Assembly (NCBI GenBank): GCA_019058365.1 | Contig: JAHPZE010000030.1 | Coordinates: 1-52,838, forward strand | Length of the DNA stretch: 52,838 nt | Reading direction: 5' to 3' | Source of the DNA: Promethearchaeota archaeon | Lineage (GTDB): Archaea > Asgardarchaeota > Lokiarchaeia > Sigyniarchaeales > SOKP01 | Shown: one piece after another, positions 1-8,806 of the stretch | Numbering within the stretch: position 1 is the first letter of the stretch | Layout: every line of letters begins with the position of its first letter | The notes under the pieces: model-generated | Seen by the model: the letters and a program-made list of their open reading frames with translations, nothing else | What the model was told of the DNA's origin: nothing | Database searches by the model: none | Translations under genes and position numbers: made by a program

Positions 1-32
1 GCAAATAATTAGAAAAAAATAAAAAAGATTAA

Positions 33-47
33 GAGTAAAATTTACTC
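33..47. terminator. Small hairpin before a T-tract (possible terminator)
   Basis: A seven-base inverted repeat (GAGTAAA / TTTACTC around one central A) is followed about 15 nt later by a run of T. It could end transcription of a gene to the left of the window, or simply be AT-rich sequence. There is no gene in bases 1-147. A TATA-like stretch (TTTTATAAG) near 105-113 lies about 35-40 nt before the first gene. Confidence 0.3.
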
Positions 48-147
48 AATTACTTAATTATCTTTTTTTTTTATTTTTACAGAAATCTCGAATTATCAAA
101 TTAATTTTATAAGAGTTTAATTTATTGCTGTATTTAACTAACTATAA

Positions 148-756
148 ATGAAGATAATAGACTTTTTTCGAAGTAGAATAATATTATTTCTAATTCAAAT
201 ACTACTTTTAAGTCTTTTAATTTATAGCATCGATTATAATTTTAATATTATTTTTGATACTGGTATTTTAAAAGAGCGAGAAGTGATTATACAATTCTTA
301 GCGAATTATATCTTGTTTGATACCTTATCAGGGATATATTTTATATATATAAGTTGGATTTTAGTATCATTGATTCCAATTTTCGTTTACAATAATTTCA
401 AAAAAGCATATTCGATGAATCTGATGACATTTTTCGTTCCTAATTTCTTTCTTTATGTATTTTTATGGAATTATTCTCCAAATTATTTTGATGCTAAATT
501 TCTCTTTCATTTCTTACATACCATTTTACTTGGGTTTATAATCATCAGTTTTTCAATAGGATTGTCATTATTGTTAAAAAAAATGATGAAATTAAAAATT
601 GAGGCTCAAATTGAAGATTTGCACGATATTGCTAATCAAAATAGAATAATATGTCCCAATTGTGGAATTGAATTCAATTCAATCCCACGATTCTGTTATA
701 ATTGCAATGCAGATTTAACAATAAGAACTGAGGATCAAGATGGAAAGGAAAATTAA
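148..756 (+). CDS. Integral membrane protein with C-terminal zinc ribbon
   Basis: This 202-residue protein is strongly hydrophobic, with about four or five membrane segments (roughly residues 10-30, 63-82, 90-110 and 118-146). It ends in a cytosolic-type zinc ribbon, CPNCG...CYNCN, at about residues 169-187. The membrane bundle plus short zinc ribbon is a common Asgard and archaeal layout of unknown function. The ATG at 148 follows a TATA-like element closely, so the message may be nearly leaderless. Its 3' end overlaps the next gene by 17 nt, which suggests co-transcription and translational coupling. I do not recognise a specific family. Confidence 0.75.
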   Translation: MKIIDFFRSRIILFLIQILLLSLLIYSIDYNFNIIFDTGILKEREVIIQFLANYILFDTLSGIYFIYISWILVSLIPIFVYNNFKKAYSMNLMTFFVPNFFLYVFLWNYSPNYFDAKFLFHFLHTILLGFIIISFSIGLSLLLKKMMKLKIEAQIEDLHDIANQNRIICPNCGIEFNSIPRFCYNCNADLTIRTEDQDGKEN

Positions 757-2200
757 CAACTTTGCATTAGACATACTGTTTAACCCAAAGAATGCTGTGA
801 TTTATAAAATGAATCAAAAAATTTCTTTTTTTGTAGAAGGTTTTATAAGACAAGGTTTTGATTTAGAAAAGTTATTTTTAATTTCAACAGAAGAGAAAGA
901 GATTTTAGGTGTAAGATGCTATAATGCGATTGAGGACATTCCAGAAGATAAAATTGATCTATTAATTTTATCAATAAGGAGGGAATTGCTTATAGAATCA
1001 TTGAAACATATCTTATCGAAAAAGAAAGTACGATTTGTCCATATCTTTACTGCAGGGACTGGGGAATTCGATGATTTAGGAATAGATATTGAACGAAAGT
1101 TAAAAATGTTATTAGATAATTACAAATTTACTCGAGCAATAGGTCCTAATTGTATGGGATTATATAGTCCTCGCGGAAAAATAGCTTACTATTCCTCTTT
1201 TCCTATTGAAAGAGGAAATATTGGTTTAATTTTCCAATCAGGAGATTTGCATTCAAAAATGATTAAATTTAGTTCAAAAAAATATGATCTTAGATTTTCA
1301 ATAGGGATAAGTATTGGAAATTGCATTGATATTCAGATCTCAGAAATCTTAGAATATTTAAGTAACGATATTGAAACAGATGTTATTTGTGTTTATTTTG
1401 AAGGTATTTCACCACTCCATATAAATGAAGGGAAAAAGCTATTCAATGTCTTGAAAAAAATGAAAAAACCCGTATTATTTATGCGAGGAGGAAAAACACC
1501 AAGAGGACAAAAAGCAGTATTGACCCATACAGGGGCTTTAACAACTAAAAGTGATATTTGGCAAGCGATTTATAAACAAACTCCCATTATTGAAGTCCCC
1601 TCTTCCTTAGAAGAATTAATTGATTATTCGTATCTTTTTTCAAGATATATATCACGATTTCGTAAATTAAATATAGAAATATCTTTCCCTAAAAACAAAA
1701 GAGCATTGGTTATACTTTGGTCTGGTGGTTTTGGTATATTAGCTACGGATACTTTAACAGAATTGGGAATAGAATTACCCCTTTTTGAAGGGGATGCTTT
1801 AGAAAAATTAAAAAGGATATTTCCAATAAGAATTGGGAGTTTATCGAATCCTTTTGACATTCCATGGATTACTCATAAAAAAGAAGTTATTGATATTTGT
1901 AAATCTGCTATTGATAAGAATATTGAATTAGTAATAATCGAAACTGATACCTGGAGAGATATGGAAAACAACCGATTTAAAGGGTATTATAAAAATTTGC
2001 TAGAACTGAGAGAATATGTTGAATCATTAAATAAAATTTTCATTATTATTCTACACCAATATCCGAGTGTATCTCTAGAAAAATTTCACCAAAAATTAAT
2101 GAATGATAAATTTATTGTTTATTCTACTATTGAAGCTGCTGCTAAAGCATTTTTAAAGCTATTTGAATTTGGTGAAAAACTAAAAAGGCAACAGTGTTAA
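740..2200 (+). CDS. Acyl-CoA synthetase (ADP-forming) alpha-subunit-like protein
   Basis: The 486-residue product matches the CoA-binding and CoA-ligase part of the NDP-forming acetyl/acyl-CoA synthetase family. Visible motifs are GPNCMG at 135-140, QSG at 166-168, SIGN at 191-194 followed by a DxxxxEILEYL stretch, and a HTGAL motif at 263-267 that should carry the phospho-accepting histidine. Active members convert acyl-CoA, ADP and Pi to acid, CoA and ATP together with an ATP-grasp beta subunit. No beta subunit is encoded nearby. The first Rossmann motif, normally IGAS-like, reads VIYKMN, so CoA binding at the N-terminus may be altered. It overlaps the upstream membrane-protein gene by 17 nt. 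It could be a true alpha subunit with a remote partner or a repurposed paralog. Confidence 0.75.
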   Translation: MERKINNFALDILFNPKNAVIYKMNQKISFFVEGFIRQGFDLEKLFLISTEEKEILGVRCYNAIEDIPEDKIDLLILSIRRELLIESLKHILSKKKVRFVHIFTAGTGEFDDLGIDIERKLKMLLDNYKFTRAIGPNCMGLYSPRGKIAYYSSFPIERGNIGLIFQSGDLHSKMIKFSSKKYDLRFSIGISIGNCIDIQISEILEYLSNDIETDVICVYFEGISPLHINEGKKLFNVLKKMKKPVLFMRGGKTPRGQKAVLTHTGALTTKSDIWQAIYKQTPIIEVPSSLEELIDYSYLFSRYISRFRKLNIEISFPKNKRALVILWSGGFGILATDTLTELGIELPLFEGDALEKLKRIFPIRIGSLSNPFDIPWITHKKEVIDICKSAIDKNIELVIIETDTWRDMENNRFKGYYKNLLELREYVESLNKIFIIILHQYPSVSLEKFHQKLMNDKFIVYSTIEAAAKAFLKLFEFGEKLKRQQC

Positions 2201-2277
2201 ATCTTTTAAATTAATTTTCAAATTTAAGGGAAATTATAATACATAACAATTTATGTATCCTTTAATTTTCATAAACA

Positions 2278-3255
2278 ATGCTAGGTGAATTAATTGCAAT
2301 ATTAGCCGTCCTAACGTTTGTTGGGTCAAATGCAATTTTTCGAAAAACAGAACATGAAGCTAGCCCGACTTTTATCAATTTCTTTCGAACAGGTATAGGG
2401 ACTTTAACATTCATTTTGGTTGTTTTATTTCTAAACAAATTAAATCTTATATTTTTAATACCATGGGAATTATGGTTTATTTTAATTTTGAGTTTCGTTT
2501 TTGGTCAAGTAATCGGTGATACAGCTTACTTTACTGCCCAAAAGGAACTTGGTACCACCATTGCTCTCGCTATTTCAATGACATTTCCTCTCTTTACTTT
2601 CATATTATCTCTAATCTTTCTTAATCAGCCGTTTAAAATTAATTTGTTTTTATCTCTAATTTTGATTGGAATTGGAATTACAATTATTGGAAAATCTAAA
2701 ATAAACTCTGATAATTCAAAGTTAGAAAAAGGTACGACCTTACGAATACCAATAAAAATCAAATTTCAGGAAGCTTTTAAAAAGGATTTTGTGAAGGCTT
2801 TAGGGTTTTGTTTTACTGCAGCTATTGGGTGGGCTATCGGAGCTGTTATAATTGAATATGCAACCATTCGAATAGACCAAATTATACTTATTAAAGAACT
2901 TAGTTCTACTATAGGAAACGTAATTAGATTTCCATTTGCATTGTTGATTTTAGGTTCAATGGTGTTTAGAGAAAATCATTTAAAGAATAAAAAAGATAAT
3001 TCGCTAAATCAAAAGATATCTCTTCATTCATGGATATTCCTATTAATTGCTTCTATAATAGGTACTTCAATAGGCGCATATCTATATACTGAATCCGTGC
3101 ATATAGCTGGGGCAAATATAGTGTCCTTAATTGCAAGTGCCGCCCCATTGTTTGCTCTTCCATTAACTTATTTTATTAATAAGGAAAAAATAACGAAATT
3201 GGGCGTATTAGGAGTAATTTTAACTATTTCAGGAGTAATTATGGTTCTATTCTAA
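2278..3255 (+). CDS. DMT-superfamily (EamA-type) transporter
   Basis: This 325-residue protein has about ten predicted membrane helices in two EamA-like halves (about 1-135 and 170-325), joined by a charged stretch near residues 140-170. That is the usual size and arrangement of drug/metabolite exporters. The N-terminal helix LIAILAVLTFVGSNAIFRK and the repeated alanine/glycine-rich helices support the call. The substrate cannot be read from sequence. It stands about 75 nt after the acyl-CoA synthetase-like gene on the same strand and converges on the KARI-like gene. Confidence 0.8.
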   Translation: MLGELIAILAVLTFVGSNAIFRKTEHEASPTFINFFRTGIGTLTFILVVLFLNKLNLIFLIPWELWFILILSFVFGQVIGDTAYFTAQKELGTTIALAISMTFPLFTFILSLIFLNQPFKINLFLSLILIGIGITIIGKSKINSDNSKLEKGTTLRIPIKIKFQEAFKKDFVKALGFCFTAAIGWAIGAVIIEYATIRIDQIILIKELSSTIGNVIRFPFALLILGSMVFRENHLKNKKDNSLNQKISLHSWIFLLIASIIGTSIGAYLYTESVHIAGANIVSLIASAAPLFALPLTYFINKEKITKLGVLGVILTISGVIMVLF

Positions 3256-3269
3256 ATATTACTTTAACC

Positions 3270-4349
3270 TTATTCATAATATTGTTCAAATAATTTTATT
3301 TCATCTGAGATATTTTTTAATTTAGCTATCTCCTCTTTTGAGGGTGGTTCTTCCTCATAGATATTATAAAGTTTTAATTTAAGATTTTTTCTTACTTCCT
3401 TTTCTAATTTATTAATCTTCTGTTTTGTAGCAAAGTATTTTATTAACTTAAATTTTAGCTTTGTAAGGCTCTTTTCCCACTCCTTGGTAAAGACTCCATC
3501 TTGAATTTCTTTTAGTATCTGTTCCATCTTATCCCTAAGAGGTAATTTTCTGAATCGTATACCTCTGCTCATAGCTCCATATTGACTTGTTTGAGAATGA
3601 AAGTCTACTTGTTTTATCAACCCTATATCTGCCATCTTCTTATATGTATAAGACATCTCATTACTCATGTACATTTCAATTAATACTGCTTCAGGAGGGT
3701 AACCCGCATCAATTAAAGTGTAAATACTTGATAATAAAACCCTTCCAAAAGCGGGTCCAAATCCTTGTTCATTAAATAAATCTAATTCAGCTTCTTGTTT
3801 GAAGGATAGCATTATTGCACCTTTTTTTAACGTACCAATTCCTTTAGCTAAAGCAAGCAAGATTTCTTTTGCGCGTCCAGAAGCATCTTGTTCAATTGCG
3901 ATGAAACTGAAAAATCCTTCATTTTTGAGAAAATTCTCTCTCACACCAACACCGATCATTCTAGGAGCAATCAGCAATACATCCACATTCTCAGGAGGTT
4001 TTAATAGATTAAAACCAATATTATATCCACTCGCAAAAACAATAACCGAATTAACTCTTAAATGGGGTTTAATGCTCTTTTCAAAAATCTCATTCATAAT
4101 CTCATCGGGGAGGAGTATAAAGACTATATCTGATTTTTTCGTAGCTTCTTCGATTGTGACAACTGAAAAATTATCATTTAAAGCAAAATTTTTGTATTTA
4201 TCCTCAATATTACCCACAATTATGTTTAAACCCGAGTCCCTTAAGTTAAGAGCTTGAGCTCTCCCTTGATTTCCATACCCTATAATACTTATAGTCTTAT
4301 TTTTGATATTTAAAAGATCTCCATTTGTTTCATGAAAAATTTTTACCAT
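3270..4349 (-). CDS. Ketol-acid reductoisomerase-like protein with altered active site
   Basis: The 359 residues align along the whole length with class I ketol-acid reductoisomerase (IlvC), the NADPH- and Mg-dependent second step of branched-chain amino-acid synthesis. The Rossmann motif GYGNQG is at 24-29. The knotted helical domain keeps D190 and E194 in DLFNEQ, and S252. Two residues essential in IlvC are changed. The catalytic histidine of the FAHGFNIHF motif is serine here (FASGYNIGF, S107), and the lysine of APKGPGH is arginine (APRMIGV, R130). The C-terminus is about 25 residues longer than usual. No acetolactate synthase or dihydroxyacid dehydratase lies nearby. It is probably a paralog with another substrate or activity. 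The start has a good GAGGTAG ribosome-binding site. Confidence 0.8.
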   Translation of the reverse strand: MVKIFHETNGDLLNIKNKTISIIGYGNQGRAQALNLRDSGLNIIVGNIEDKYKNFALNDNFSVVTIEEATKKSDIVFILLPDEIMNEIFEKSIKPHLRVNSVIVFASGYNIGFNLLKPPENVDVLLIAPRMIGVGVRENFLKNEGFFSFIAIEQDASGRAKEILLALAKGIGTLKKGAIMLSFKQEAELDLFNEQGFGPAFGRVLLSSIYTLIDAGYPPEAVLIEMYMSNEMSYTYKKMADIGLIKQVDFHSQTSQYGAMSRGIRFRKLPLRDKMEQILKEIQDGVFTKEWEKSLTKLKFKLIKYFATKQKINKLEKEVRKNLKLKLYNIYEEEPPSKEEIAKLKNISDEIKLFEQYYE

Positions 4350-4411
4350 ACCGATACTACCTCAAAAAAAAGGATTAAATCATAATCTGTAAATATATAA
4401 ATTATATCTCT

Positions 4412-5020
4412 TTAAGTAAGCTTATCATAATCTAATCTATTTTTTTCTAATATTTTAATGACAAGTTCTTTAAAGATCGATTCAATATTATAGTTTTCTT
4501 TTGAAGACGTTTTATAAAAATCAACTTCCGCATGCCTTTTCATAAACCTATCGATTACTAAACTGTCAACCCTCGCCTTTTCTTCCGCGGTTTTTACAAG
4601 ATCACTTTTAGCTCCAATAACCATCCTTGGAGTATTTGCTTGATTATACTCACCAAGTCTTTCATACCACCAGTCTAATCTTAGTAACGTTTGAATATCC
4701 ACAAGATTAAATACCATAAAAATTCCATTAGCCCCATTGATATAATATGGAAACAATTTTTTGAATTGTTCACGTCCACCAAAATCCCATATACTGATTC
4801 GAACAAAAGTATTGCCACCATTGGCAACAACAGGAATATCTTTTGTGTAGAATTCAATTCCTAGTGTTTCTTTTGTATTTACATCAAATGTGTTAAAACA
4901 CAATCTCTTAGCGATACACGTTTTACCGACTCTTTCCTGACCTAAAATGCAAATCTTGAAAATATAAATTGGCTTTTCATTGTCTTCCATCTCAGAAAGT
5001 GGTTTTATTTGATTTTTCAT
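4412..5020 (-). CDS. Ras/Rab-like small GTPase
   Basis: This 202-residue small GTPase carries the P-loop G-x4-GKT (G27, GKT at 32-34), switch I threonine T52, and a G3 WDFGG motif at 78-82 followed by R83 where Ras/Rab proteins have the catalytic glutamine. The G4 motif is AKSD (137-140) rather than NKxD, and G5 is TSSK (171-174). An N-terminal extension of about 20 residues precedes the P-loop. No C-terminal cysteine is present, so eukaryote-type prenylation is not expected. Expanded sets of such GTPases are typical of Asgard archaea and are inferred to act in membrane or cytoskeletal regulation. It is transcribed divergently from 5132-5593. Confidence 0.88.
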   Translation of the reverse strand: MKNQIKPLSEMEDNEKPIYIFKICILGQERVGKTCIAKRLCFNTFDVNTKETLGIEFYTKDIPVVANGGNTFVRISIWDFGGREQFKKLFPYYINGANGIFMVFNLVDIQTLLRLDWWYERLGEYNQANTPRMVIGAKSDLVKTAEEKARVDSLVIDRFMKRHAEVDFYKTSSKENYNIESIFKELVIKILEKNRLDYDKLT

Positions 5021-5131
5021 GAGTATATTTGTATATTTTCAAATTTAAAAAATCTAAATCTAATAATTAAAGATAAAAGTTGGGATTTATAAATTTTGAC
5101 GATATAAATATAAATCGGTGTTAAATAAGTT

Positions 5132-5593
5132 TTGAATGAAAAAGATTTATTTCCTGATTATGAATTAAAAACAACTCCAGATACCATCTATGACTATTTA
5201 AGAAAGCCAGATTCATTTATTTTTAAGATTCTTGAGGAAATTGGCCAACCTAGTCTTAAGAACTTAAAACTTATTTTAGAATATTTTAATAAATACAAGG
5301 TAGTAGCAGAAATAAATCCTGGTAGATATCGAAATGGCAATTTAGTATTAGGCGCCGACCCACATCAGTATTACCCCTCAGAAGAGGAGATACTGGTTTC
5401 TGAATTAGGGAAAATGATAACCGAGATTATAAGCTCTAACTCAAAAAAGGAAATTAATACTTTTAAAACAAAGGAAGGAATTCCATCTCTAAAAGTAGTA
5501 TTCACTGAAATTTTTTTCCGGCATATAGATGTAATGGGCTCTGGTCGATTTTTCTATGCTGAAAAGAAATCTGAAATAGAAATAAGATTATAA
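5132..5593 (+). CDS. Conserved-looking hypothetical protein
   Basis: I do not recognise this 153-residue protein. It is soluble, mixed alpha/beta and mildly acidic. The N-terminus (PDTIYDYLRKPDSFIFKILE) looks helical, and the C-terminal half carries beta-like stretches ending in EIEIRL. A TAA two codons upstream leaves TTG at 5132 as the only usual start. A GGTG Shine-Dalgarno core sits at 5117-5120, 11 nt from it. Codon use is like its neighbours, so it is probably a real gene. It shares a short divergent promoter region with the GTPase gene at 4412-5020. Confidence 0.6.
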   Translation: MNEKDLFPDYELKTTPDTIYDYLRKPDSFIFKILEEIGQPSLKNLKLILEYFNKYKVVAEINPGRYRNGNLVLGADPHQYYPSEEEILVSELGKMITEIISSNSKKEINTFKTKEGIPSLKVVFTEIFFRHIDVMGSGRFFYAEKKSEIEIRL

Positions 5594-5612
5594 CTAGTAA
5601 TACTGTTCTTAA

Positions 5613-6698
5613 CTACCTTCTTATTGAATTTATATTAATCGCTACAGTTTTTAAATATATTTTCCCCTTATTACAAATTTCTACGTAAGAAGGTTGTATA
5701 TGTTGCCACGAACCATCATTGATTACTTTTACTTGTAGGTTATTAATAGTTGCCAAAGATATGTCCTTAATATGAGAATGACCATATATTAGGTGATTAA
5801 TTTTGGAAAAATCATATTTATCATCCTCTAAAAACTCTTTTATTTCATCTAAATAGTAATCAGGTTTACTCACATGTTGCCACTTTTTCATTATCCGCAT
5901 ATTTGCTTTAATTAAATTAAATTCCAAAATATTCAATTCCGAAAAAACGGCGTCCACAGATTCGATTGACTTATTTTTTAACTTAGCTAATTCTTCTTTC
6001 ATGAATTTAAATGTAATAGGCTTAATTTTTCTTCCATTCTTAATTATTTCATTCCAGAAATAATCATAAGTTTCTTTTACTTCAAACTTATTATTCGAGA
6101 TTAATGATTTCCATAATTGCCCTACAAAAAATCGATGTATCTCACTATCAAATTGATAACCATGAGCCATAAAACATCTATAATCGCTATCTAAATCAAG
6201 GCCTTCAATTTTCACTTGATCAATGGGATTTTTTTCAAGTTGCTCTCGTGTATTATACATTAAGAGCATATCCTCATTGTTCCATTTTTTTAATAACATA
6301 AATTGATAGTATAATTCGTCATTAAACAATTCCTTGAAATTAGTATTTCTAAACTTGGTTAAAAATTTCTCTTTTCGACTTTCAAATTTCTTATCATAGT
6401 CTCCTGTAACGGGAATTTCATGATTTCCTAATAAAAATACAAGGTTCATTTTCTTTTTAATCTCAAGCAAAAGTGTAAAAATTGCTTGAACTTTTTCCCT
6501 ATTCAAAAGAGTTCTAGGAAGATCAGTACATAAATCAATGAAATCCCCTAATATTATAAACGCTTGTAATTCATTTCCAAATTCTCCATTAATAATACGC
6601 TTTAAAAATTGAATAAATAAGTCTCTTTCACAATCTAATGAACCTAAATGTACATCTGAAACCACTAAAATTTTTGGTTTATTTTCACCCATTTTCAA
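5613..6698 (-). CDS. Calcineurin-like metallophosphoesterase
   Basis: The 361-residue product has the five metallophosphatase blocks in order: SDVHLG near residue 14, LGDFIDL near 50, LGNHE near 95, AHGYQFD near 173 and YGHSHIKD near 310. Together these bind two metal ions. The region between the fourth and fifth blocks (about 180-300) is a long helical insertion. It resembles archaeal phosphoesterases of the UDP-2,3-diacylglucosamine hydrolase and Mre11-like superfamily, but the substrate cannot be told. The gene is divergent from the M29 peptidase and converges on 5132-5593. Confidence 0.85.
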   Translation of the reverse strand: MKMGENKPKILVVSDVHLGSLDCERDLFIQFLKRIINGEFGNELQAFIILGDFIDLCTDLPRTLLNREKVQAIFTLLLEIKKKMNLVFLLGNHEIPVTGDYDKKFESRKEKFLTKFRNTNFKELFNDELYYQFMLLKKWNNEDMLLMYNTREQLEKNPIDQVKIEGLDLDSDYRCFMAHGYQFDSEIHRFFVGQLWKSLISNNKFEVKETYDYFWNEIIKNGRKIKPITFKFMKEELAKLKNKSIESVDAVFSELNILEFNLIKANMRIMKKWQHVSKPDYYLDEIKEFLEDDKYDFSKINHLIYGHSHIKDISLATINNLQVKVINDGSWQHIQPSYVEICNKGKIYLKTVAININSIRR

Positions 6699-6881
6699 TT
6701 ATTCCTTTTATACATAAATTGTCAATATCTATCTATAATAGAATACGGTAGAATTATTAAAGAGAATTGTCTAAATATAAAATAAAAAATTTATTTTAAT
6801 GGTTTTCTTGATTCAATAATAAAACAAAAAATGATTGAACTTGTGCATATAAAAAGAAAATATTAATCGAGAGTGAAGATA

Positions 6882-8147
6882 ATGTCTTCTGAATTTGAGA
6901 AAAATTTGGACAAATATGCCGAAGTAATCATTAAAGTTGGGCTAAATTTACAACCTGGGCAACGTTTACTAATCGGGGCACCCATATTTTCAGTTAATTA
7001 TGCACCAATTGAATTAGCTCCATTAGTAAGATTAATTGTAGCTAAAGCTTATAAATTAGGCGCTAGATTTGTGGATGTCATGTGGGTTGACTATCAATTA
7101 CAGCTATTAAGATATAAATATGCCCCTAAGGATTCATTTGATGAATTTCCTTCATGGAGAACCAATTTAGTAGTTGATATGGGTAATTCTGGAGATGCAA
7201 TACTCGTTATATACGCAGAAAACCCTGATTTACTAATTAATGAAGATTCTGAATTAGTAAATATAACACAACAGACATTTTTCAAGCATATGGCACCTAT
7301 CATGGATTTAGTTGTACAAAACAAAACGAACTGGGCAGTCATCACTGCTCCTATAGATGGATGGATAGATAAAGTTTTTCCTGATATCTCACCAGATAAG
7401 CGGAAAGATAAATTTTGGAATACAATCTTTCATATTTGCCGTATAAAACATAAAGATCCTGTTTCTGCTTGGCAAGATCATGTAAATCAACTTGCTTCTA
7501 GATGTAATTATCTTAACCAAAAGGAATATAAATCATTGAAATTTACTGCAACTGGAACTAATTTAACAATTGGTTTACCAAAAGAGCATATATGGCATAG
7601 TGGTTTTATGACAAGTCAAAATGGTATCAATTTTGCAGCAAATATACCAACTGAAGAAGTTTTTACAATACCTCATAAAGATAAAACTGAAGGTGTTGTA
7701 AAAGGTACAAAACCAATCTACTATAGTGGAAGCTTAGTAGAGGATTATACACTCACATTTTCTGAAGGGAAGATTATAGAAGCAGTTGCTAAAAAGGGTG
7801 AAGATTTACTACATAATTTAATTGAAACAGATGAAGGTGCGGGTTATTTAGGGGAAATTGCGCTTGTTCCACATAGCTCACCTATTTCACAATCAGGATT
7901 ACTCTTCTATAATATTCTTATTGATGAAAATGCTTCAAACCATATTGCTTTAGGTCGAGGGTATAAATTTAGCTTTAAAGGAGGCGAAACTTTATCTGAT
8001 GAAGAATTTACAGCACTAGGGGGAAATACTAGCTTTATTCATATTGATTGTATGTTTGGCTCGAATGAGATGAATGTAGATGGTATATTGAAAGATGGAA
8101 CCATTGAGCCAATTATGCGTGAGGGAGAATGGGTTTTTGAGGTATAA
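6882..8147 (+). CDS. M29-family metalloaminopeptidase
   Basis: This 421-residue protein is a family M29 (AmpS/AmpT-like) aminopeptidase that removes N-terminal residues from peptides using two metal ions. The N-terminal domain has the family phrase YAEVIIKVGLNLQPGQRL. The C-terminal domain carries the ligand motifs IPTEEVF, GAGYLGE, DENASNHIALG, the following GRGY tyrosine, and IHIDCMFGS. I start the gene at ATG 6882. The GTG nine nt earlier (6873) is in frame, but it forms the core of the Shine-Dalgarno sequence (GAGTGA) and is unlikely to be the initiator. Its role is probably cytosolic peptide turnover. Confidence 0.88.
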   Translation: MSSEFEKNLDKYAEVIIKVGLNLQPGQRLLIGAPIFSVNYAPIELAPLVRLIVAKAYKLGARFVDVMWVDYQLQLLRYKYAPKDSFDEFPSWRTNLVVDMGNSGDAILVIYAENPDLLINEDSELVNITQQTFFKHMAPIMDLVVQNKTNWAVITAPIDGWIDKVFPDISPDKRKDKFWNTIFHICRIKHKDPVSAWQDHVNQLASRCNYLNQKEYKSLKFTATGTNLTIGLPKEHIWHSGFMTSQNGINFAANIPTEEVFTIPHKDKTEGVVKGTKPIYYSGSLVEDYTLTFSEGKIIEAVAKKGEDLLHNLIETDEGAGYLGEIALVPHSSPISQSGLLFYNILIDENASNHIALGRGYKFSFKGGETLSDEEFTALGGNTSFIHIDCMFGSNEMNVDGILKDGTIEPIMREGEWVFEV

Positions 8148-8378
8148 AAAGATAAGTAATAATTCAAGTTTTTTTTTGAAATATAAAATTTATAATTAAG
8201 AAAAATATTTTATATCTGATTTTAAAGCTTAAATGTATTTTTATATTAAATTTTGGTTCATTACCTTATTCCAAAATTTATCTCATACACGATTTATGAT
8301 AAATTGAATAATAGATTTGATAGTATTAATATAGATTACTAATCAGTAGTTACATGATCTAGTTATCTGAAATCAAAA

Positions 8379-8550
8379 ATTGATCAATTCTAATTAACTG
8401 AATTCACTAGTAAAAAATTTGTTAATTTTTTCCATGAATTTTTTTTGTCGACTGAATTTGATTGATCACATTTATCGGATTCATGATGATCAACCAACAC
8501 ATTTAAATATAAGAAATACTAATTAAAATGTAAATACCTTTAAATAAAAT
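8379..8550 (+). promoter_or_regulatory. Histone-gene upstream region: TGATCA motifs and TATA boxes
   Basis: The gap 8148-8588 has no credible gene. Two TATA-like elements lie at 8501-8510 (ATTTAAATAT) and 8538-8550 (CTTTAAATAAAAT). Upstream are three TGATCA-containing sites: the palindrome ATTGATCAAT at 8379-8388, ATTGATCACA at 8461-8470, and TGATCAA at 8487-8493, the last directly before the first TATA box. Spaced copies of one palindrome core next to a promoter could be an operator. AT-rich background makes this uncertain. The histone start has a strong GGAGG ribosome-binding site at 8576-8580. Confidence 0.4.
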
Positions 8551-8588
8551 TAATAGAATTTAATAAAAAATTAGTGGAGGAATAAAAA

Positions 8589-8795
8589 ATGGCTGCATTT
8601 GCATGGAGTCCACTACGGGCTCTAATGAAGAAAGCTGGAGCTGAAATCGTAAGTCGAGCCGCAGTTGATAAATTAATGGATTATTTAGAAGAATATGCAA
8701 AAACCTTAACTGGCTGTGCGCTTGATATTGCCAAACACTCCGGCAGAAAGAAAGTTACTGCTGCAGATATGAAAATCGCTATCGGTTTAATTTAA
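8589..8795 (+). CDS. Archaeal histone
   Basis: A minimal 68-residue histone fold wraps DNA as dimers and longer oligomers. The features of HMf-type archaeal histones are clear: an N-terminal segment leading to MKKAGAEIVSRAAVDKL, the long central helix, then IAKHSGRKKVTAADMKIAI, which contains the L2 loop and C-terminal helix. There are no N- or C-terminal tails. Cysteine 43 in the central helix is unusual but tolerable. The gene has a strong ribosome-binding site and probably its own promoter. Directly downstream is a broken copy of a membrane-protein gene, and a remnant of a second histone gene lies 3.8 kb away at 12554-12595. Confidence 0.95.
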   Translation: MAAFAWSPLRALMKKAGAEIVSRAAVDKLMDYLEEYAKTLTGCALDIAKHSGRKKVTAADMKIAIGLI

Positions 8796-8806
8796 GCCGT
8801 TAATTG

